Assembly (NCBI GenBank): GCA_966430775.1
Contig: CBJMMB010000032.1
Span: 1-32,002 of the forward strand
Direction of reading: 5' to 3'
Length of the DNA: 32,002 bases
Origin: Dyella_B sp966430775
Lineage (GTDB): Bacteria; Pseudomonadota; Gammaproteobacteria; Xanthomonadales; Rhodanobacteraceae
The position numbers were made by a program, and so were the translations under genes. The notes under the pieces were generated by a model. That model was not told where the DNA came from. It searched no databases and worked only from the letters and a program-made list of their open reading frames with translations. Of the stretch, positions 22,268 through 29,176 are shown piece after piece. How positions within the stretch are numbered: position 1 is the first letter of the stretch; the number at the start of each line of letters is the position of its first letter.

Positions 22268-22378
22268 ACCCGGACGCGTCAGGTCGAGGAGCTAGCTGGC
22301 CTGACGCGCCGGGTCGCGATCCGGGGCCCACTGCCAAGTGATCAACCCGGGTCACTGATGATACTCCGGTTGATCGAA
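22268..22378. other. Hairpin-rich intergenic segment, possible small RNA
   Basis: The gene-free stretch 22136-22519 holds several strong inverted repeats besides the terminators. 22268-22283 and 22300-22314 (ACCCGGACGCGTCAGG / CCTGACGCGCCGGGT) pair over 15 bp with one bulge, and the loop contains AGCTAGCT. GATCAACC and GGTTGATC at about 22340-22378 form a second stem. On the minus strand these two hairpins are followed by the strong terminator at 22203-22231, the layout of a short structured RNA. No known RNA family is recognised; a 3' untranslated region of the permease gene is the alternative. Confidence 0.3.
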
Positions 22379-22478
22379 ATACGGCGGGCCGGGGTCGGAA
22401 ATTTATCTTCCTGAAAATATTTTTCCTTATAAATCAAATAGATGCTTCAAAAACTGAAAGCATCACCTTCAATTCATT

Positions 22479-22516
22479 AAAAGGACGTTAGCGGCGAGTT
22501 CTGCCCAATTCGCCGC
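22479..22516 (-). terminator. Weak terminator-like hairpin after the permease gene
   Basis: GCGGCGA / TCGCCGC stem (22491-22516) just downstream of the permease stop codon, with CCTTTT 8 nt after the stem on the minus strand. The T-tract is short and distant, so it may only be a 3' stabilising hairpin. Confidence 0.35.
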
Positions 22517-22519
22517 CAT

Positions 22520-24004
22520 TTAAGGAAGTTCGCCGGAGGTCGCCGGCGTTCCGCGCTTTGCCGAGCGATTGGCGGTATGCAGGTGACTATGGCGTAGGCC
22601 ATAGGTGAAATAAATCGCAAAGCCGAGCAGGGTCCAGGCCACCATCAGCGCCCAGTTGTACCAGCCCATGGTGGCGAGCAGCGCCCCGCAACTCAGCACG
22701 CCGGCGATGCACACGAAGTGCGCCCACGGCACGCGGAAGGTGCGCGGCAGCTCCGGCGAGGTATAGCGCAGGATCAGCACGCCCACGCACACGGCGGCGA
22801 ACGCGATCAGCGTGCCCATGGAGGTGAGGTCGGCGAGCACGCCGAGCGGGAACACCGCCGCCAACACCGCAATGCCGAAGCCGGTGATGATCGTATTCAA
22901 GTGCGGCGTGCGATAGCGCGGGTGGATGCGGCTGAACACCGGCGGCAGCAGACCGTCGCGCGACATGATCATGAAGATGCGCGGCTGCGCGATGATCATC
23001 ACCAGGATCACCGACGACAGGCCGATCATCGCGCCGACTTCCACGATCAGGCGCAGCCAGCCCAATTCCGGATGCACGCGGATGGCGGTGACCACCGGTT
23101 CGTCCGTACCCAGTTGCGTGTACGAGATCAGGCCGGTCAGCACTGCCGCCATCGCCAGGTACAGCACGGTGCAGATCACCAGCGAGACGAGCGTGCCGAA
23201 CGGCAAGTCGCGTTGCGGGTTCTTGCATTCCTGTGCGGCGGTGGAAGTGGCCTCGAAACCGATGTAGGCGAAGAACACCATGCCGGCGCCGCGCATGATG
23301 CCGGCCCACCCGTATTTGTGGCCGCCCTGCGATTCGGGAATGAAGGGATGCCAGTTGGCCGGATCGATGTAGCGATACCCGGCCACCACCACCACCACGA
23401 TCAGGCCGACCTTGAGCAGCACCATCAGGAAATTGATGCCGGACGATTCCTTGATGCCGATGTAGCAGACCCAGGTAAGCGCCAGCACGATCGCGACCGC
23501 GGGCAAGTTGAACAGCGTGCCGGTCGCGACCAGGTGGCCGTCCTTGAATTCCAATGGCGCGCCGGTCAGTGCGGCGGGCAGATGCAGGCCGACGTGATCG
23601 AGCAGGCTGGTGAAGTAGCCCGTCCAGCTCACCGCGACCGCGGAGGCGGAGATGGCGTATTCCAGCACCATGTTCCAGCCGATGAACCACGCTACCAGTT
23701 CACCCAGTGTGGCGTAGGCATAGGAATAGGAGCTACCGGAAATCGGGATCAGCGTGGCGAATTCGCAGTAGCACAGCGCGGTGAAACCGCTGCAGATCGC
23801 CGCAAGGATGAACGAGATGAGCACCGCTGGCCCGGCGTTCTCGGCCGCGGCCTGACCTGTCACCACGAAAATGCCGGTGCCGATGACGGCGCCGATACCT
23901 AATGCGGTAATGCCCCAGGGACCGAGCGTACGCCGCAGGGCGGGGCCGTGCGCGTTTTCGTCTTCGGAAAAATCGGTCTTGCGGGCGAACAACTGTTTGA
24001 GCAT
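22520..24004 (-). CDS. APC-superfamily cationic/neutral amino-acid permease (CAT-like), copy 1
   Basis: A 494-residue inner-membrane transporter with about 12 hydrophobic helices. LGIGAVIGTGIFVVTG is the first unwound helix of the LeuT/APC fold with the substrate-binding GxGIF signature; FFAYIGFEATSTAAQECKNPQRDLPFG is the helix 6-7 block typical of YfnA/CAT permeases. RDGLLPPVFSRIHPRYRTPH is the cytoplasmic loop after helix 8. The ATG at 24004 begins the soluble N terminus of the family; the longer reading starting at 24127 overlaps the upstream permease and was rejected. It lies 76 bp after its paralogue, with a hairpin between, probably in one operon. Substrate specificity cannot be told. 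Confidence 0.9.
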   Translation of the reverse strand: MLKQLFARKTDFSEDENAHGPALRRTLGPWGITALGIGAVIGTGIFVVTGQAAAENAGPAVLISFILAAICSGFTALCYCEFATLIPISGSSYSYAYATLGELVAWFIGWNMVLEYAISASAVAVSWTGYFTSLLDHVGLHLPAALTGAPLEFKDGHLVATGTLFNLPAVAIVLALTWVCYIGIKESSGINFLMVLLKVGLIVVVVVAGYRYIDPANWHPFIPESQGGHKYGWAGIMRGAGMVFFAYIGFEATSTAAQECKNPQRDLPFGTLVSLVICTVLYLAMAAVLTGLISYTQLGTDEPVVTAIRVHPELGWLRLIVEVGAMIGLSSVILVMIIAQPRIFMIMSRDGLLPPVFSRIHPRYRTPHLNTIITGFGIAVLAAVFPLGVLADLTSMGTLIAFAAVCVGVLILRYTSPELPRTFRVPWAHFVCIAGVLSCGALLATMGWYNWALMVAWTLLGFAIYFTYGLRHSHLHTANRSAKRGTPATSGELP

Positions 24005-24023
24005 AGGGCTTCCGGACGTGAAA

Positions 24024-24046
24024 CCGGCACGAGGTCCTCGTGCCGG
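24024..24046. repeat. Perfect hairpin between the two permease genes
   Basis: CCGGCACGAGG-t-CCTCGTGCCGG, a stem of about 10 bp with a tiny loop, 20 bp before the start of the downstream permease. There is no T-tract on either strand, so it is more likely an mRNA-processing or stabilising hairpin than a terminator. Confidence 0.6.
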
Positions 24047-24080
24047 CGGCATAACGTTTTGGGATGCGTGGGTGCGGGAA

Positions 24081-25565
24081 TCAGCCCACCTCAACACCGC
24101 GAGCCAGGTTGCTCTTACGGTAGCCATACAGGAAATATACCGCCAGGCCGATCAGCCCCCACGCGAAGAAGGTGATCTTGGCTTCCTTCGACAGGTTGAG
24201 GAACAGCAGTACGCAACCGATCACCGCCAACGGGCAGATCAGCCACGGCATCGGGGTGCGGAACGGGCGTGGACGCTCGGGCTGGGTGCGACGCAGAATC
24301 AGGACGCCTACGGCCACCATGATGAATGCGAACAGCGTGCCGGAATTGGTGATGTCGGCAAGGATGCCTACCGGGAACAGCGCTCCGAACAGCGACACGA
24401 AGGTGCCGGTGATCAGCGTGATCACATGCGGCGTGTGGAAGCGCGGATGAATTTTGGCCAGCGAGGTCGGCAGCAGACCGTCGCGCGACATGGTGAAGAA
24501 GATGCGGGTCTGGCCGTAAGTCATCGTCAGGATCACCGACGGCAGTGCGATGCCGGCGGCAAAGGCAATGAAGCCGCCGATGGTAGGGTGGTTGAGCACA
24601 TTTGCCACGTGGGCCAGCGCCTCTTTGCTGCACACCAGGGCCTGCGAACCATTGCAGGCTGCGGCGAACGACGGCGTGCCCGGCTCAAGCGCCACACCGC
24701 TCGCGTCCAGCATGGGTTGTGCACCTACCGAACCCACGGCGCTGTAGCTCACCAGCAGATAGTAGATGGTGCATACGGTCAGCGAACCGATCAGGGCGAT
24801 CGGGATGTTGCGGTTTGGATTCTTCGTTTCTTCCGATGCGGTGGAGATGGCGTCGAAGCCGATGTAGGCGAACACGATGGAAGCCGCCGCACCCAGCACG
24901 CCGATGCCACCCATCGGACTACCCCAGCCATTCGGCACGAAGGGCGTGAAATTCTGATCCTTCACTGCCGGCAGCGCGATGAAGATGAAGGCGGTGAGGG
25001 CCGCGATCTTGATCAGCACCAATACGGTATTGACCTTGGCCGACTTCGAAGTGCCGATGACCAGCAGGCCAGTAATGACCAGGCCAATGAGACAGGCAAG
25101 CAAGTTGAAACTGCCGCCGTCCATCGGACCGGCCTGCAGAAAATGCGGTAAGCCCAATCCCGCACGCGAGAGGAGTCCGTTGACGTAACCGGCCCAACCC
25201 ACGCAGACCGTGCTCGCAGCGATGGTGTATTCCAGCACCAGTGCCCAGCCCACCACCCAGGCAGTGCCTTCGCCGAGCACGCCATAGGTATACGTATATG
25301 CCGAGCCTGCGACCGGCACCATCGAAGCCAGTTCCGCGTAGGCCAATGCGGCGAACGCGCAGACCACTGCAGCGATCACGAATGCGATCATCATGCCGGG
25401 ACCGGATTTCTGTCCGGCTTCCGCCGTAAGTACGAAGATGCCGGTGCCGATGATGGCGCCGATGCCGAGCATGGTGAGCTGGAATGCGCCAAGCTGTCGC
25501 GTGAGGCCCTTTTTTTCCGCGGTGGCTAGAATCTGGTCGAGCGGCTTGACGCGTTTGAATAGCAT
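24081..25565 (-). CDS. APC-superfamily amino-acid permease (CAT-like), copy 2
   Basis: A 494-residue integral membrane protein, paralogous to the next gene on the strand. It shares LGIGAIIGTGIFVLT, FAYIGFDAISTASEETKNPNRNIP and RDGLLPTSLAKIHPRFHTPH, all markers of the YfnA/CAT group of the APC superfamily. A larger extracytoplasmic loop (QPMLDASGVALEPGTPSFAAACNGSQALVCSKEAL) with two cysteines distinguishes it from copy 1. GGGGAGC lies 5 nt before the ATG. First gene of the two-permease unit, with about 200 bp of free sequence upstream that presumably holds the promoter. Substrate unknown; cationic or branched amino acids are usual in the family. Confidence 0.9.
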   Translation of the reverse strand: MLFKRVKPLDQILATAEKKGLTRQLGAFQLTMLGIGAIIGTGIFVLTAEAGQKSGPGMMIAFVIAAVVCAFAALAYAELASMVPVAGSAYTYTYGVLGEGTAWVVGWALVLEYTIAASTVCVGWAGYVNGLLSRAGLGLPHFLQAGPMDGGSFNLLACLIGLVITGLLVIGTSKSAKVNTVLVLIKIAALTAFIFIALPAVKDQNFTPFVPNGWGSPMGGIGVLGAAASIVFAYIGFDAISTASEETKNPNRNIPIALIGSLTVCTIYYLLVSYSAVGSVGAQPMLDASGVALEPGTPSFAAACNGSQALVCSKEALAHVANVLNHPTIGGFIAFAAGIALPSVILTMTYGQTRIFFTMSRDGLLPTSLAKIHPRFHTPHVITLITGTFVSLFGALFPVGILADITNSGTLFAFIMVAVGVLILRRTQPERPRPFRTPMPWLICPLAVIGCVLLFLNLSKEAKITFFAWGLIGLAVYFLYGYRKSNLARGVEVG

Positions 25566-25773
25566 TGAATGCTCCCCGTGAAAACGAATGCCTCGTTTAT
25601 CGAAAGCGCTGTGGAATAGGCCCTAGGGCCCGAGGCATCAGCGAACCATAGCCCAGCGGAGGGCGACGGTACAAGCTGCATTGCGGCTGAATTTACCGTT
25701 GTACGAAGGGTTTGCGGGTGTGTCCTTGCCGGCGGATGGCACTTGCGTTGTACGGCGACTTTTGCTGCTTGCA

Positions 25774-26754
25774 TCAAAGGACGATGTTGATGGCGGCCAT
25801 CGGCGTGACGAACGCGCTGTTGTTGCGTCCGGCGAAACTGAATTGCACGCCGCCCAGGATGCCGATGCGATCGTTGAAGTTGTATTCCACCGCCGGCGCG
25901 AGACTGTAAACGTCGCGCGAGGCGTCGCGGCGTGCGAACGGCGTGGCGTCGATACCTTGTCCGGCGATGCCTTTGAGCTGCGAAGAACCGTTGCGGTCGT
26001 AGGCCAGATCCATCGCCAGCACCCATTGCGGGTTGATGCTGTATTCGACGGAGGTGGAAATGCCCAGCGAGTTGCCCAGGCGCACGCCGCCGCGGAAATC
26101 GCGCGGTGTGCCGTAGGCGCTGAGGCCGCGAACGTCCACGCGGCTCGGCGGAAGGCTGTAGGAAACCGTGGCGCGAAAACGCATCGGCCGGCCGTTCGGC
26201 AGCCATACGTATTGTTGCAGCAGAGCGGAGAACGTATCGACGTTGGCGCCGTTGCCGATGGCGTTCAACGGATTCTGGTCGAGTCGGTCGTAGACGCCGG
26301 TAGGGAAGCGATGCGCATAGGCGAGCGACACGGCGGGTTTCTTCTTATCCGCGCCCGGCGCCAGCAGCATGTATTGCATGCCCAGCGTGGTATCGGTGGC
26401 GCGCAGCCCATCGGTATGCGCACCGCCGGACATGGCGTGCGCGCCGCCTAAGCCCAACCGGAACTGCAGACGATCGGTGGCGCCGTAGAAGATCGGTATG
26501 GTGGTCTGCCACTGGCGCGTGCTTGGCGATTGCGCGTGACGGTTGCCCTGGTCGTCGTAATACGCATTGCTTTTGTAGTAGATGAGATACGGCTCGACCA
26601 GCCAGGTGCCGGCTGGCAGCGTCACGGCGTTCGCTGTAAGCAGCGGACCGGTAAAATTGGCAGACGCCTCCTGCGCGCTGGCCTGGCTCGCGCACAGGAC
26701 GAGGCCGGATGCACAGGCGGCAAGAAAGCCGAGACGATGCTTGGAATAGACCAT
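25774..26754 (-). CDS. Outer-membrane beta-barrel transporter-like protein
   Basis: A 326-residue exported protein. The signal peptide runs to about residue 27 (LGFLAACASGLVLCASQASA) and is probably cut after ASA. The mature protein has alternating amphipathic strands with aromatic girdles (WLVEPYLIYYKSNAYY, LQFRLGLGGAHAM, VSLAYAHRFPTG, WVLAMDLAYDRNG, YSLAPAVEYNFNDRIGILGGVQFSFAG) ending in INIVL, the pattern of a small outer-membrane barrel. It resembles the phenol-degradation MetA/transporter family of unknown substrate. It is flanked by a permease unit on the same strand and a divergent NUDIX gene. The family call is from overall pattern, not from a unique motif. Confidence 0.65.
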   Translation of the reverse strand: MVYSKHRLGFLAACASGLVLCASQASAQEASANFTGPLLTANAVTLPAGTWLVEPYLIYYKSNAYYDDQGNRHAQSPSTRQWQTTIPIFYGATDRLQFRLGLGGAHAMSGGAHTDGLRATDTTLGMQYMLLAPGADKKKPAVSLAYAHRFPTGVYDRLDQNPLNAIGNGANVDTFSALLQQYVWLPNGRPMRFRATVSYSLPPSRVDVRGLSAYGTPRDFRGGVRLGNSLGISTSVEYSINPQWVLAMDLAYDRNGSSQLKGIAGQGIDATPFARRDASRDVYSLAPAVEYNFNDRIGILGGVQFSFAGRNNSAFVTPMAAINIVL

Positions 26755-26851
26755 CGGACGCGCGCCGGAAAAGGGGAGCGTTCAAGCTATCGGCGGGCTT
26801 TCTTGCGATCCATCGTATAACTTGGAAAAGTCGGACAACGGGTGAGATGTG

Positions 26852-27391
26852 ATGTTGAGAAGGTCGCTGGACCGGTACGCACAGAACTATGGCGACGATG
26901 CGCACGTGGCCGCGTGCATGCAATTCCTCGATGAAGCCGAACGGCCATTCCATCGCGAAACCCTGGCCGGCCATTTCACGGGATCGGCCTGGCTGGTCGA
27001 TGCCAGCGGCGAGCGCGTCTTGCTCACGCATCACCGCAAGTTGCAGCGATGGTTGCAACTGGGCGGCCATGCGGACGGCGACAGCGATCTAGCAGCCGTC
27101 GCCTTGCGTGAAGCGTGCGAGGAATCGGGGCTTGCGGATCTGCGCGTCGAGCCGGACATCTTCGACGTCGACCGGCATTGGATTCCGGAACGCAAAAACG
27201 AACCCGGCCATTGGCACTACGACGTGCGTTACGTCGTGCGCACCGGCGGCAGTGAGCAGTTCGCGATCAGCGAGGAATCACTGGAGCTGGCGTGGGTGTC
27301 CATTCGCCAACTGGCCGATGCGCCGGATACGGATGAATCCATGCGCCGCATGGCGCGCAAATGGCTGGCGCGTTCTCACCGGACCATGTAA
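26852..27391 (+). CDS. NUDIX hydrolase
   Basis: A 179-residue cytoplasmic hydrolase of the NUDIX superfamily, which cleaves nucleoside diphosphates linked to another moiety. The box is GGHADGDSDLAAVALREACE followed by ESGL. The core REACEE (residues 86-91), which holds the Mg ions, is intact, while the earlier Glu of the consensus GX5E is Ser. Upstream, GSAWLVDASGERVLLTHHRKLQRWLQLGG fits the first sheet of the fold, and the C terminus has LELAWVSIRQL. GGTGAG lies 5 nt before the ATG at 26852; an overlapping GTG three bases earlier is less likely. The substrate is unknown. The gene stands alone, convergent with the dioxygenase gene. Confidence 0.88.
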   Translation: MLRRSLDRYAQNYGDDAHVAACMQFLDEAERPFHRETLAGHFTGSAWLVDASGERVLLTHHRKLQRWLQLGGHADGDSDLAAVALREACEESGLADLRVEPDIFDVDRHWIPERKNEPGHWHYDVRYVVRTGGSEQFAISEESLELAWVSIRQLADAPDTDESMRRMARKWLARSHRTM

Positions 27392-27460
27392 TCGCGTAGG
27401 CTGGGGTGCGAACCCCAGCATCGCCATACGCGTTGGGATATCGATGTTGGGGTTCGCACC

Positions 27461-27705
27461 CTGAAATATCCCCTCGTTTTTCGGCTGATATGTTGAGCGA
27501 AATCAGCGGGCTAGCTATTCTGCGCCCCGTTGCCATAACACCTCACTGTCATTCCGGCGCAGGCCGGAATCTATCGCCAGTACGAAGCATGGATTCCGGC
27601 CTTCGCCGGAATGACGACTCAGCTCTTTTTTTGTGATCTCCCAGCATGGAGTTCTTCGTTTTGGCGTAAGAAAGAGACCCGCGCGAAAACGTGGGGATAT
27701 TTCAG
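27461..27705. mobile_element. 245-bp MITE-like element with IS10-like ends and 10-bp target duplication
   Basis: The ends are CTGAAATATCCCCTCGTTTT on the left and its reverse complement on the right with one mismatch in 20. It is flanked on both sides by GGTTCGCACC (27451-27460 and 27706-27715), a perfect direct repeat that belongs once to the interrupted REP. The interior holds no gene, only a palindrome pair. From memory the end of IS10 reads CTGAGAGATCCCCTCA, so a non-autonomous relative of the IS4/IS10 group is likely. That relation is an inference, whereas the insertion itself is visible directly. Confidence 0.8.
27548..27615. repeat. Inverted pair of ATTCCGGC palindromes inside the MITE
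   Basis: GTCATTCCGGCG at 27548 and CGCCGGAATGAC ending at 27615 are inverted copies. Each also forms its own hairpin with GGCCGGAATC / GATTCCGGCC. This palindrome type is a widespread intergenic repeat in proteobacteria, here carried inside the mobile element. Confidence 0.75.
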
Positions 27706-27730
27706 GGTTCGCACCCCAACCTACAAGGCA

Positions 27731-28252
27731 TCAGCCATAGCGCGCAGGTGCCGGATTGAGATGTCCGCACACCTTGCACGTGCGGGTTTCCTTTGACGTG
27801 TAGAAGCGATCGAATACCGGAGGGAAATCGGTCTCGATGCTCTGCAGTACGAAATATTCCTCGTAAAGCTTGTGGTTGCACTTTTCGCAAAACCACAATA
27901 ATCCATCCTTTTCATGCGGCAAGCGGCGGCGCTCGATCACCAGCCCGATCGACTCGGGCATGCGCTGTGGTGAATGCGGCACGCGCGGCGGCAGGTAGAA
28001 CAGCTCGCCGGCGCGGATCGGAATGTCGCGGGCGGCGCCATCGTCCTGCACCTTCAGCACCATCTCGCCTTCGAGCTGGTAGAAAAACTCCGGGCCTTCG
28101 TCGTAGTGATAATCGGTGCGCGCGTTCGGGCCGCCGACGATCATCACGATGAAGTCGCCGTCGACGATGCATTTGTTGCCTACCGGAGGTTTCAGCAGGT
28201 GGCGGTGTTCGGCGATCCAGCGTTGCAGGTCGATGGGCGGCAGCAGGGGCAT
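27731..28252 (-). CDS. nbaC: 3-hydroxyanthranilate 3,4-dioxygenase
   Basis: A 173-residue cupin enzyme that opens 3-hydroxyanthranilate to 2-amino-3-carboxymuconate semialdehyde, the branch to quinolinate/NAD or tryptophan breakdown. The catalytic iron ligands His49 and Glu55 (YHYDEGPEFFYQLEG) and His93 (RVPHSPQR) are at family positions. The bacterial second metal site is present: Cys122/Cys125 (FCEKC) and Cys159/Cys162 (CKVC), a rubredoxin-like iron site. The stop codon lies 6 bp from the REP end. Other kynurenine-pathway genes are not in the window. The next gene upstream on the strand ends elsewhere (a lipoprotein follows on the 3' side of parE), so co-regulation is unclear. Confidence 0.95.
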   Translation of the reverse strand: MPLLPPIDLQRWIAEHRHLLKPPVGNKCIVDGDFIVMIVGGPNARTDYHYDEGPEFFYQLEGEMVLKVQDDGAARDIPIRAGELFYLPPRVPHSPQRMPESIGLVIERRRLPHEKDGLLWFCEKCNHKLYEEYFVLQSIETDFPPVFDRFYTSKETRTCKVCGHLNPAPARYG

Positions 28253-28301
28253 GCGACGAGTCCGGCTTGGGGCAGGGCGCCACCATAACGCCGGTGCCGC
28301 A

Positions 28302-29054
28302 TCAGAGGGAAGACGCCGCGCCGGCGACCTCGCTTACCGGCAGAAACTGCAGAAACTGCCCGCCGAAAAAGCTTTGGCCGTAGTCGATCACCGCGCGGCG
28401 GTATTTTTCCGCGGTGAATTCCGCCACCAGGTCGGTGCGGCCGATGATAGCGCCGAACAGGCGCTCGAAGCTGAGGTTCTGGTCGTGTCCGGACAATGCA
28501 TTGGAAAGCAGCAGCGGATGGCCTGCGCTGTCCTTGCGCTGGGCCAACAGCCACATGGCGATCTCCACGTTTCGCGCGGCGTTATAGACACGCTGCGCGT
28601 CGAGTCCGTCGATCAGGTAAAGCACGTGCTTGCCGCCGTGCGCGGTGACCAGCATGTCGCCGATGCCGTAGATCAGCGTGCCGACGCGATCGCCTTGGAA
28701 GTGCGGATCGAGCGCGCGTTCCATCGCCTTGGTGTCGCGTACGTCGAGTCCCGGCAACGGCGTATGCTGCTCGACCGCGTTGCGCACCTGCATTTCGGCC
28801 TGTTCGCGGCTGGTGGCGCCGCCTTTTTTCCATTCCGTGGGATTGCGCTTGTAGAGCTTGTCCATCAGCAGATACAGCGTGTCCAGATTGTTGCGGATCT
28901 CCAGGTTGGCCATGCGGTTGGGATCGGACTGCACCAGCTGGCCCTTGGTGAGTTTCGCTTCCGGCACGATATGGCCGTTGACCGGGGGCGTGGGCCTGCA
29001 ACCGGTGCAGAAGAAGGGCAATAGCGCCAGGAACCAACTCGAGTACTTCTTCAT
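28302..29054 (-). CDS. Putative lipoprotein of unknown function
   Basis: A 250-residue protein with a short basic-hydrophobic leader (MKKYSSWFLALLPFFCTGC) ending in a plausible lipobox, with lipid attachment at Cys19. The mature part is helical and charged, with NLEIRNNLDTLYLLMDKLYKRNP, then IYGIGDMLVTAHGGKHVLYLIDGLDAQRVYNAARNVEIAMWLL, and no catalytic motif I recognise. The start at 29054 was chosen over an in-frame ATG at 29081, which lies within the parE terminator and gives a leader not typical of lipoproteins. It lies 49 bp upstream of nbaC on the same strand and may be co-transcribed with it. Confidence 0.7.
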   Translation of the reverse strand: MKKYSSWFLALLPFFCTGCRPTPPVNGHIVPEAKLTKGQLVQSDPNRMANLEIRNNLDTLYLLMDKLYKRNPTEWKKGGATSREQAEMQVRNAVEQHTPLPGLDVRDTKAMERALDPHFQGDRVGTLIYGIGDMLVTAHGGKHVLYLIDGLDAQRVYNAARNVEIAMWLLAQRKDSAGHPLLLSNALSGHDQNLSFERLFGAIIGRTDLVAEFTAEKYRRAVIDYGQSFFGGQFLQFLPVSEVAGAASSL

Positions 29055-29081
29055 GCCGAATGCGCGTGTCCATGCGCGCAT

Positions 29082-29110
29082 AAAAAATGCGCCGCTTATG
29101 GCGGCGCATT
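29082..29110 (-). terminator. Rho-independent terminator of parE
   Basis: AATGCGCCGC / GCGGCGCATT, a perfect 10-bp stem with a 5-nt loop, followed by TTTTTTA on the minus strand, about 65 bp after the parE stop codon. Confidence 0.88.
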
Positions 29111-29176
29111 GTGTTCGCAGTTCGGCGGCGTCCCTATTCGGTGCTCGCCTCGCCGTATTGAAGGCGATTGCCCCGA

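Larger units (their letters stand above)
27396..27724. repeat. GTAG-headed REP doublet, split by an inserted element
   Basis: The left unit begins with GTAG at 27396 (GCTGGGGTGCGAACCCCAGC). The right unit begins at about 27446 (GTTGGGGTTCGCACC), is interrupted at 27460 and resumes at 27706, ending CCCCAACCTAC at 27724. Removing 27461-27715 (the element plus one copy of the duplication) restores a right unit of exactly the family pattern. The doublet lies between the convergent NUDIX and dioxygenase genes. Confidence 0.85.

Noticed and set aside
24024..24046. Terminator between the permease genes
   Set aside because: Strong stem, but only three T follow on the minus strand and the next gene is 20 bp away.
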